This document shows, piece by piece, positions 1 through 7,167 of a DNA stretch of 52,217 bases. The first letter of the stretch is position 1, and each line of letters opens with the position of its first letter. The notes beneath the pieces are model-generated. The model was not told where the DNA came from and did no database searches. It saw only the letters and a program-made list of their open reading frames with translations. Made by a program: the position numbers and the translations under genes. Location of the stretch: contig CAYOXD010000007.1 in NCBI GenBank assembly GCA_964407825.1, positions 1 through 52,217 of the forward strand, in the 5' to 3' direction. This DNA is from CAYOXD01 sp964407825. Lineage in GTDB: Bacteria > Desulfobacterota > Desulfobacteria > Desulfobacterales > JAFDDL01.

Positions 1-162
1 GTTCTTGAGACGAAGAATATCATAGGGGGTCAGAATGATGTTGATCCCCCGGCAGCACTGGGTAAAGCAGGAAACGCCCTTGTGGCACCGGAATGAAAAA
101 CGATGGTCCAGACTGACCCGCTCCGGCGTGACATGGGCCATGCCGTCGGTTTGTTGACTCAT
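1..162 (-). CDS. YkgJ-type cysteine-cluster protein, 5' part only
   Basis: Only the first 54 residues lie in the window; the gene continues past the left edge. Reading from ATG at 162, an AAAGGAA ribosome binding site lies just upstream. The visible part holds C26-x5-C32-x3-C36-C37 followed by a TPYDILRLK stretch. This is the N-terminal half of the YkgJ/UPF0153 CxxxCC metal-binding domain (PF03692), predicted to hold zinc or an iron-sulfur centre; no member has a firmly known function. The same cysteine spacing and PYD/PFD-ILR-K motif recur in the genes at 45111-45905 and 46885-47613, so this is a third paralogue of one subfamily. Recognition is sure; function is unknown. Confidence 0.8.
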   Translation of the reverse strand, partial: MSQQTDGMAHVTPERVSLDHRFSFRCHKGVSCFTQCCRGINIILTPYDILRLKN

Positions 163-340
163 AATCGAATTCCTTTCATATGGTTGATACTCCTAATAAA
201 CTAACCCCCTCTTAACCGAGCCACCCTGCCTTGTCAACAGCCGGCCCCCAGCGATTCTATATGCTGAAAGGTTAATGAGATGCTGAAATCCAGCGCCCTT
301 CCCGCGTAGCGGTATGGGGTTACACCCGATTGCTCTGCCC

Positions 341-421
341 GGCAAAGCAGTTCTCGGTGAGTCATCCGGTGAGGAATCGCGGCAAGATACAGATGCCATT
401 CACCGAGAATCGCTGCTTGCC
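341..421. repeat. Inverted repeat containing the dispersed hairpin motif (copy A)
   Basis: The left arm GGCAAAGCAGTTCTCGGTGA (341-360) is matched by an inverted right arm ending at 421, which reads TTCACCGAGAA then CTGCTTGCC. The core at 395-413 can fold as a small hairpin, GCCATTC-ACCGA-GAATCGC. Close relatives of this core occur at 13286-13324, 34126-34164 and, on the other strand, 43290-43333. All four lie outside genes, which suggests a dispersed REP-like element. Confidence 0.6.
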
Positions 422-432
422 CTCCGGAGCGT

Positions 433-461
433 TTGACATCCCAACGCCCTTTGGGTAGGGT
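433..461 (+). promoter_or_regulatory. Candidate promoter of the glycogen operon
   Basis: TTGACA at 433-438, a 17-base spacer and TAGGGT at 456-461. The -35 box is perfect and the -10 box is weak (3 of 6). It lies about 75 bases upstream of the UGPase start. No other promoter-like sequence is obvious before the operon. Confidence 0.4.
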
Positions 462-535
462 AGGGATGAAGATGCAAGGACCAGCCTGTCAATCACAAGA
501 GACTGTCTTGTCTCTGAATTCACGCATGAGGGGGT

Positions 536-2398
536 ATGGATCTCAACGGGAGTTTTATGCCGGGGCGACTCTTTTTTCAGCAGCTTCCCAGCGCTGAACC
601 GCTCCTTGATGCCATTGTATCTGTCTGCCGCCATCACAACCTCTCCGCGGCCACCTTCTCCCTGACCGGTGCCCTGTCCTGCGTGACGGTGGGCACCTTC
701 GATCAACAGCAGCAGGTGTATGTCACCCTCACGGAAGAGACCTCTCTTGAAATCCTGAGTTGCACGGGAACCGTTTGCATTCAAGAGGGCGACCCCGAGC
801 TGTCGGCCACTATCCTGGTGTCGGATATCACCGGAAAAATCATCGGAGGACGTCTCTTTTCGCCCACTCACGGGGAGGCGGTTCACCTCATGCTTCAGGA
901 ACTTATCGCCCCCCCCCAGCCGCTGTGGGGATCCTATCGACCAGGACGTTCCATGCCGGAAACACCCCGGACAACCGCCAGCAACAGAAAGGAACCCAAG
1001 CCCATGAGTTCGCCCCCCGCCCCTGGGAACCACTTGGACGCCTGTGTTGCCAAGATGCGTGCCGAAGCGCTGTCCGACCGGGTAATAAATACATTTTCTT
1101 TTTATTATCAGCAGATTGCAAATGGAGCCAATGGAATCATCCACGACAGGGACATCACGGCCCTGGATATCAGGGAGGTGAGAGAGGAAGACTGTTTTAT
1201 GGGCTGCCAAGAGGTCGGCCAGCAGGCCCTGCCCCGGACCGTCCGCATCCTATTGAACGGCGGGCTGGGCACGACCATGGGCTTGACCGGCGCCAAGAGC
1301 CTGATCCAGGCAAAGGAGGGGCTCTCCTTTCTTGAAATCCTCCTCGCCCAAGCGGAAAGAGATAATACAGCCCTGTGCCTCATGAATAGCTTCAGCACCC
1401 ATGAGGAGACCCTGGCTGAGATCGCCCGGCTCAAGCCCGCCAGGCCCCCCCTGGCCTTCGTTCAAAATAAATTTCCGAAAATCCTCAAGGAGGATCTCCG
1501 CCCCGCCACCTGGCCCAAGGACCCGAAGCTGGAGTGGAATCCCCCCGGCCATGGGGATATCTACATCAGCCTCTACGCATCAGGGCTCCTGCAGCGCTTT
1601 CTCGATGAGGGGATCGATTACGCCTTTATCTCCAACTCGGACAATCTGGGTGCCTCCATCGACCTTCGCATCCTGGGATTCTTCGTTCAACACCGGATTC
1701 CCTTCATGATGGAGGTGGCTCGTCGCAAACCCTCGGACGCCAAGGGCGGACATCTGGCCCGACACCGGAACGGAAGGATGATCCTGCGGGAATCGGCCCA
1801 GTGCCCCCCGGAGGAAATGACGGCCTTCCAAGACATCAGCCGATATCGGTTTTTCAATACCAACAATATCTGGATTCACCTTCCCTCCTTCAAGACGCTT
1901 ATCGAGGAAAGGGGCATCGTCCCGCTGCCCCTTATCCTGAATTCAAAACCCCTTGACCCGCGAGACGAGTCGAGCCCCCCGGTATACCAGGTGGAGACGG
2001 CCATGGGCGCCGCCATCTGTCTTTTTGATAAGGCCATGGGCGTCAGCGTTCCCAGGTCCCGCTTTTTACCCGTGAAATCGTGCTCAGACCTCTTGTCCAT
2101 CCGCTCAGACCGTTATCTGCTGACGCCGGAAAGGCATCTGATCCGAAGCCCGGCGGTTCAAACCGAAGCCGTCCGCATCCACCTGGATCCGGCCTATTAT
2201 AAGCGTCTCGATAATTTTGAACGCCGGTTCCCCAAAGGGCCTCCATCCTTGGTCGAATGCCGCAGTCTCCGGGTATCCGGCGATGTGGTGTTTGGACAGG
2301 GGGTCAGAATTGTCGGCGATGTCACCATTGAAAACCGGGGACCGGCGCAGATCGAGATTCCCGATGGGGCCGTGATTGCATCCAACCGGATATTTTAA
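536..2398 (+). CDS. PPC/DUF296 domain fused to UTP--glucose-1-phosphate uridylyltransferase
   Basis: The C-terminal part (about residues 165-550) is a UDPGP-family pyrophosphorylase (PF01704, the UGP2 type), which makes UDP-glucose from UTP and glucose-1-phosphate. Visible motifs are LLNGGLGTTMG (nucleotide loop), FVQNKFPKI, PPGHGDIY, FISNSDNLGA and FFNTNNIWI. Residues 10-123 look like a PPC/DUF296 domain (LTGALSCVTVG, LEILSCTGTV, GGRLFSP). The histidines that bind metal in many stand-alone PPC proteins are replaced here (GGRL for GGHL). A Pro-rich linker (about 124-160) joins the halves in one open frame. An internal ATG at 1004 with AAAGGA upstream could also start a UGPase-only form. The start at 536 has only a GAGGGGG close by; ATG 557 is an alternative. 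It is the first gene of the glycogen operon. Confidence 0.88.
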   Translation: MDLNGSFMPGRLFFQQLPSAEPLLDAIVSVCRHHNLSAATFSLTGALSCVTVGTFDQQQQVYVTLTEETSLEILSCTGTVCIQEGDPELSATILVSDITGKIIGGRLFSPTHGEAVHLMLQELIAPPQPLWGSYRPGRSMPETPRTTASNRKEPKPMSSPPAPGNHLDACVAKMRAEALSDRVINTFSFYYQQIANGANGIIHDRDITALDIREVREEDCFMGCQEVGQQALPRTVRILLNGGLGTTMGLTGAKSLIQAKEGLSFLEILLAQAERDNTALCLMNSFSTHEETLAEIARLKPARPPLAFVQNKFPKILKEDLRPATWPKDPKLEWNPPGHGDIYISLYASGLLQRFLDEGIDYAFISNSDNLGASIDLRILGFFVQHRIPFMMEVARRKPSDAKGGHLARHRNGRMILRESAQCPPEEMTAFQDISRYRFFNTNNIWIHLPSFKTLIEERGIVPLPLILNSKPLDPRDESSPPVYQVETAMGAAICLFDKAMGVSVPRSRFLPVKSCSDLLSIRSDRYLLTPERHLIRSPAVQTEAVRIHLDPAYYKRLDNFERRFPKGPPSLVECRSLRVSGDVVFGQGVRIVGDVTIENRGPAQIEIPDGAVIASNRIF

Positions 2399-2606
2399 GA
2401 ACCCTGGATCCGCATTTTCCCATTGCAATGTCCCCCTGGGCAGCGTTAGTTTTAAAAACGGGTTCTCCTTTTTGAATGTCACTCCAGATCGATCCGTTGG
2501 GAAAAGCCGGTGGGCCGTCATGAGCGGCCTGGGCTGTCATGAATCCGGTCTCCGGCTGACCGGGTACTGCCGCGGCAACAGGGCAGAAACCCCACAGGGA
2601 TATCAA

Positions 2607-2620
2607 AGAGGTTCGCCTCT
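2607..2620 (+). promoter_or_regulatory. UUCG tetraloop hairpin before the small Arg-rich gene
   Basis: AGAGG-TTCG-CCTCT forms a perfect five-pair stem capped by the very stable UUCG tetraloop. It ends six bases before the GGAGG ribosome binding site (2627-2631) of the next gene. It may tune translation or protect a processed 5' end, which is an inference. The rest of the 237-base gap after the UGPase gene shows nothing I recognise. Confidence 0.45.
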
Positions 2621-2635
2621 GCTCTGGAGGTCGTT

Positions 2636-2842
2636 ATGGATGAAAAAACGCTTTTAGACGAAAAGATGCTCTTGGACCGTCGATGCGTTCCGGATCGGCG
2701 GTGGCGAGGCGAGCGGCGGCAGCTGCTGCTGGCCTGGGACAGAGCCCTTCTTGATGAACGCCGCAGCGGAATGGACCGAAGAAATGGCTGGAAGAGGCGC
2801 TGCGGTCAAGACAGGCGAAAGAAACACAACTGGGCGGTATGA
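2636..2842 (+). CDS. Small Arg-rich protein with (D/E)RR repeats
   Basis: 68 residues with a strong ribosome binding site (GGAGG, four bases before ATG). The protein is very basic and built around recurring (D/E)RR triplets: LDRR, PDRR, GERR, DERR, MDRR, QDRR. It has no signal peptide, membrane segment or cysteine cluster; two cysteines are present. Its stop lies three bases before the ATG of the debranching enzyme, so the two are probably translationally coupled. I recognise no characterised family. An RNA- or polyanion-binding role, or a glycogen-associated role, is a guess from charge and position. The tight spacing and good ribosome binding site are the reasons for calling it. Confidence 0.55.
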   Translation: MDEKTLLDEKMLLDRRCVPDRRWRGERRQLLLAWDRALLDERRSGMDRRNGWKRRCGQDRRKKHNWAV

Positions 2843-2845
2843 AAC

Positions 2846-5800
2846 ATGACAAGCCCCATGCCTTTGCAGCAAAGCCCGGCACCCGGCGCCCGGATGCTTT
2901 TTTTTTGCGGTGACACCCTGACCTTCCGGTTGAAGGCACCGGAAGCGGCGGGGGGAAGCGCCTGGCTTCGGACCCAGATTGGCAGCGCGGACATTTTGCG
3001 GGAAGAAATCGTGCGCTCGATCCATGAAAACCTTCCGCCCCTGGGCCGCAGCTGGTTCGATTTTCCCATGCTCCGGCGCGACGCCGATACCTTTGAGATT
3101 ACGCTGCCCCTGTGCCAGGTGGGCCACTTCGAAGCCAAGTGCTTCTATCTCGGGGACGGACAATCCGACCCGATATGGCCCCAGGGCGAAAATACCCAGA
3201 TCAACGTCGCCCCTGCCGATACCTGTTGCGCCAACCTCGTTTATAACGCTTTCGTGCGCCAGTTTGGTCCGAATAAGGCCGGATTGGCCGACGAAAGCGA
3301 TGCGCAGAGGGTCAATATCGACGCCCTGGACCACCGGGGCTATACCGTGATTCCCCCCTCGGGAACGTTTCGGGACCTGATCGGAGAGCTGGACTTTATC
3401 ATGGGCCGCCTGGGTTGCCGCATCATCCAACTGCTGCCGATCCACCCGACGCCCACCACCTACGGCCGCATGGGCCGGTTCGGAAGTCCCTATGCGGCCC
3501 TGAGCTTTACAGGCGTCGATCCGGCCCTGGCCCAATTCGATCTTCACGCCACGCCCCTGGAACAGTTCGAGGAGCTGGTGGATGCCATTCACCGCCGTCA
3601 CGGGAAGCTCATTCTCGATATTGCCATCAACCATACGGGCTGGGCCGCCGGCCTCCATGAAACCCATCCCCGATGGCTGCTCCGCGAGCCGGACGGCCGA
3701 ATCACGGTACCGGGCGCCTGGGGCGTCAAATGGGAGGATCTGACCCAGCTTGACTATTCCCACAAGGACCTGTGGCGCTACATGGCCCGGGTCTTTCTCA
3801 CCTGGTGCCGCAGGGGGGTGGATGGATTCCGGTGCGATGCCGGGTATATGATTCCGGTGCCCGCCTGGCGCTATATCGTCGCCAGGGTCCGGGAACAGTA
3901 TCCGGATACGGTGTTTTTCGTTGAGGGCCTGGGGGGCAAACTTTCCGTGACCCGGGATCTGTTGAATCTGGCCAACTTCAACTGGGCCTACTCCGAACTC
4001 TTCCAGAACTACACCCGTCACGAGATCGAGTCCTATCTGCCCGAGGCGATGGGGATCAGCCGGCAGGAGGGGCTCTGCCTGCACTATGCCGAAACCCATG
4101 ACAATCCGCGCCTGGCAACACAATCCAAACCCTATGCCCGGCTTCGCACGGATCTTTGCGCGCTGTTTTCGTTCCACGGCGCCTTTGGTTTTGCCAACGG
4201 TGTGGAGTGGTTCGCCACCGAGAAAATCGTCGTTCACGAGGCCAACTCCCTGAACTGGGGGGCGGCGGACAACCAGGTGGCCAATATTCACAGGCTTTCA
4301 AGCCTCCTGAAGCATCACCCGGCCTTTCATGACGGAACCGAGCTGCGCCTGGTCGAGGCTGGCCCGGGAAACCACGTGGCCCTCCTGCGGCATCATCGGG
4401 CCAGCGGAAAACGGCTTCTGGTGGTGGCCAACCTGGACAAGGACGCCGCGGCCCACGGCGCCTGGCAGGCCGAGGCCATGGCGATCCCGGATAGCGGCCT
4501 GGTGGATCTCCTCTCCGGCGCTGCCGTGGCCGTGACGTACCAGGAGGGGTTGCCCACCTGCCGGTTGGAGCCCGGTCAGGTGCTGTGCCTGAGCGATTCC
4601 CATGAGGATCTCCCCGATATGGAGGCAGCCTCCAGGACGGGCACGGCACCTGTGGCACGGCTCGTTCACCAGCGGCTTCGGGCAAAGGCGCTGGAGGTCT
4701 TTTGCAGTGTCTTTCAGGTGAAGGACCTGGAAGACTTTGATCCAGACACCGCCGCCAGGCACCTGGCGGGGGATCCCGAGGAATTCTGCCGGCGGCTCAA
4801 TCCCGCCAGCAAGGAGAGCCGGGTGATCCGATGGCGGTGGCCCGAGGACACCCGGCGGATGGTCATGGTGCCGCCCGAGCACTTTTTGCTCATCCAGTGC
4901 GATGCTCCCTTTCGGGCTCGCCTCATGAACCGGGATATCACCCTGGCCCAGGAGGAGAGCCTGCCCGGCCCGGCCGGCCAATGGTTCGCCCTCATGGCGC
5001 CCCGCCAGTCATGGAGAAACCATCTGACCCGCACCCTTCACATGTCCGTCTACCATCGAGCTGCGGTTCACGCCCAAACCCCCCTGCTTTTTCTGGCCCG
5101 GCCCGAAACCCTCCTCGTTCAGCGGACGCTGATGCGCTCCGATCTGGAAGCCCCCTCCCGTACGCTGCTACTGACCAACGGCCTGGGCGGTATGTGCCAT
5201 ACCCCGCTGCTGTGGGGCAGGCTTCAGAGCCGATATGACGCCCTCTTATCAGCGAATCTCAATCCGGATCATCCTGTGGATCGATGGCATCTGCTCACCC
5301 GTTGCAGGGCCTGGGTTGTCTTTCAGGGCTTTTCCCAGGAGATTTCCTTCGACTGCCTGCACGCCTTTCACCTGGACGACAGGAGGCGCGGGGTATGGCG
5401 CTTTCATGTACCCACGGGACAGGGCGAACACATCCGGCTCACCATTCTCGTTCAGATGATCCAGGGAAAGAACGCCGTCACGCTGACCTTTTACCGGCAT
5501 CCCTCGGCCAGCCGGCACCGGCGGCTGACGGACCGCCGACCGGTCCGGCTGATCATTCGCCCGGATGTGGATGACCGCAACTTTCACTGGGCCACCAAGG
5601 CCTATCTCGGTCCGGAAACCCGGTGGCCCGAGGCCGTCGAAGGCCGTACGGACGGTTTTCGGTTTTCCCCCGATCCGGCCAGAGCGCTGGACATGTCCAT
5701 CTCGAGCGGACGGTTTTTCGCCGCTCCGGAATGGCAGTACATGGTGTATCTGCCCAGAGAGGCCGAGCGCGGTTTCGATCCAAACACGGATCTTTTCAGC

Positions 5801-7156
5801 CCCGGCTACTTCGTCAGCGAGCTTCGGGGGGATCACGCCGTCATGCTCTCGGCCCAGGCCCTGGAGGACGGTGCATCCCCGATGCCCATCGGCGGGGCGG
5901 CAGAGGCGATCCAGGACAGCGGCCTTCATGATGAGGCCGGGCCCTTGGCACCAGCGGAGGTCCTTGGCCGCTCACTTTCGGATTTCACTGTGATCCGCGG
6001 TAAACTTAAAACCGTCATTGCGGGGTACCCCTGGTTCCTTGACTGGGGCAGGGACGCGCTGATCTTTGCCCGGGGACTCATCGGATCCGGAAGGCTTCAA
6101 GAAGCCAGTGATGTGTTGAGGCAGTTCGGCCGGTTCGAGAAAGACGGCACCCTGCCCAATATGATTCAGGGGGACGCGGCCGCCAATCGGGACACCAGCG
6201 ATGCCCCCCTATGGTTCATCGTGGCGGTGGCGGATTTCATGTCGGCCGCCCGTTCCAGGGCCATCCTAAAGGTTCATTGCGACAACCGTCCCATCGGCGA
6301 GATTCTCCATGACATCGTCACCGCCTATATGGCCGGGACGCCCAACGGTATCCAAATGGATCCAGAGTCCGGTCTGATATTCAGTCCGGCGCACTTTACC
6401 TGGATGGACACGAACCATCCGGCCGGAACGCCTCGTGAAGGATATCCTATAGAAATTCAGTCACTTTGGTATCACGCCCTGCGCGTTCTGGGCAGAATAG
6501 ACAGGGAAAACCAGGAGTGGCATCGGTTGGCGGCACGGGTCCGCACCTCCATTACGGATCTTTTCTATCTGACCCGGGAGGGATATCTGTCGGACTGCCG
6601 CCATGCGCCGGCCGGTGTGCCGGCCGCCCTCGGGGAGGCGGACGATGCCCTTCGACCCAACCAGCTCTTTGCCATCACCCTTGGGGCAATCACGGACCCG
6701 GACATCTGCAGACGGATCCTGGCCGCCTGCGAGGCGCTGCTCGTGCCGGCCGGCATTCGAAGCCTGGCGGACCGGCGCCTTACGCGACCCCTGCCCATCG
6801 TTCACGGGGGCCAAGCGCTCAACGACCCGCACCGGCCTTATTTCGGCCACTACGCGGGGGATGAAGACTCTCGACGCAAACCCGCCTACCACAACGGCAC
6901 CGCCTGGACATGGCCCTTTCCGTCCTTCTGCGAGGCCTGGGCCATGGTCTATGGCAGGGCCTCTGCGCCTTCGGCAATGGCCCGACTGGCCAGCACCACC
7001 TGGGTTCTGAATCAGGGATGCCTCGGCCATGTGCCCGAAATTCTCGATGGGGACGCACCCCACGGGGAAAGGGGCTGCGACGCCCAGGCCTGGGGAACCA
7101 GCGAATGGATCCGGGTGTGGAATAAACTCGTTGCGCGCTCCGGCAATTCGGAGTAA
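2846..7156 (+). CDS. Two-domain glycogen debranching enzyme (GH13 plus GH133)
   Basis: 1436 residues. The first half (about 110-520) is a GH13 alpha-amylase barrel with ILDIAINH near 255, GVDGFRCDAG near 324 (nucleophile Asp), FFVEGLGG near 357 (acid Glu) and ETHDN near 415. The C-terminal part (about 1040-1430) is an amylo-alpha-1,6-glucosidase domain (GH133): WFLDWGRDA near 1062, LPNMIQGDAAANRDTSD, FTWMDTNHP near 1185, PIEIQSLWYHAL and YHNGTAWTW near 1348. Eukaryotic debranching enzyme has the same order, a 4-alpha-glucanotransferase followed by a glucosidase, so this protein probably moves maltosyl/maltotriosyl stubs and then cuts the alpha-1,6 branch. It follows the small gene by three bases and has no ribosome binding site of its own, consistent with coupling. 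The middle (520-1040) is a linker region I cannot assign. Confidence 0.9.
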   Translation: MTSPMPLQQSPAPGARMLFFCGDTLTFRLKAPEAAGGSAWLRTQIGSADILREEIVRSIHENLPPLGRSWFDFPMLRRDADTFEITLPLCQVGHFEAKCFYLGDGQSDPIWPQGENTQINVAPADTCCANLVYNAFVRQFGPNKAGLADESDAQRVNIDALDHRGYTVIPPSGTFRDLIGELDFIMGRLGCRIIQLLPIHPTPTTYGRMGRFGSPYAALSFTGVDPALAQFDLHATPLEQFEELVDAIHRRHGKLILDIAINHTGWAAGLHETHPRWLLREPDGRITVPGAWGVKWEDLTQLDYSHKDLWRYMARVFLTWCRRGVDGFRCDAGYMIPVPAWRYIVARVREQYPDTVFFVEGLGGKLSVTRDLLNLANFNWAYSELFQNYTRHEIESYLPEAMGISRQEGLCLHYAETHDNPRLATQSKPYARLRTDLCALFSFHGAFGFANGVEWFATEKIVVHEANSLNWGAADNQVANIHRLSSLLKHHPAFHDGTELRLVEAGPGNHVALLRHHRASGKRLLVVANLDKDAAAHGAWQAEAMAIPDSGLVDLLSGAAVAVTYQEGLPTCRLEPGQVLCLSDSHEDLPDMEAASRTGTAPVARLVHQRLRAKALEVFCSVFQVKDLEDFDPDTAARHLAGDPEEFCRRLNPASKESRVIRWRWPEDTRRMVMVPPEHFLLIQCDAPFRARLMNRDITLAQEESLPGPAGQWFALMAPRQSWRNHLTRTLHMSVYHRAAVHAQTPLLFLARPETLLVQRTLMRSDLEAPSRTLLLTNGLGGMCHTPLLWGRLQSRYDALLSANLNPDHPVDRWHLLTRCRAWVVFQGFSQEISFDCLHAFHLDDRRRGVWRFHVPTGQGEHIRLTILVQMIQGKNAVTLTFYRHPSASRHRRLTDRRPVRLIIRPDVDDRNFHWATKAYLGPETRWPEAVEGRTDGFRFSPDPARALDMSISSGRFFAAPEWQYMVYLPREAERGFDPNTDLFSPGYFVSELRGDHAVMLSAQALEDGASPMPIGGAAEAIQDSGLHDEAGPLAPAEVLGRSLSDFTVIRGKLKTVIAGYPWFLDWGRDALIFARGLIGSGRLQEASDVLRQFGRFEKDGTLPNMIQGDAAANRDTSDAPLWFIVAVADFMSAARSRAILKVHCDNRPIGEILHDIVTAYMAGTPNGIQMDPESGLIFSPAHFTWMDTNHPAGTPREGYPIEIQSLWYHALRVLGRIDRENQEWHRLAARVRTSITDLFYLTREGYLSDCRHAPAGVPAALGEADDALRPNQLFAITLGAITDPDICRRILAACEALLVPAGIRSLADRRLTRPLPIVHGGQALNDPHRPYFGHYAGDEDSRRKPAYHNGTAWTWPFPSFCEAWAMVYGRASAPSAMARLASTTWVLNQGCLGHVPEILDGDAPHGERGCDAQAWGTSEWIRVWNKLVARSGNSE

Positions 7157-7167
7157 AGGACCAAATT

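Larger units (their letters stand above)
163..535. other. Divergent intergenic region before the glycogen operon
   Basis: This stretch of 373 bases has no supportable gene. It separates the leftward cysteine-cluster gene from the rightward glycogen operon. On the minus strand TTGACA (232-237), 17 bases and TAAGAG (209-214) form a weak candidate promoter for the left gene. On the plus strand there is a candidate promoter at 433-461. Between them lies an inverted repeat (341-421) listed separately. Confidence 0.5.

Noticed and set aside
2654..4291. A 545-codon minus-strand open frame opposite the debranching enzyme
   Set aside because: Shadow of a GC-rich gene. The plus strand holds clear GH13 motifs and the small coupled gene.
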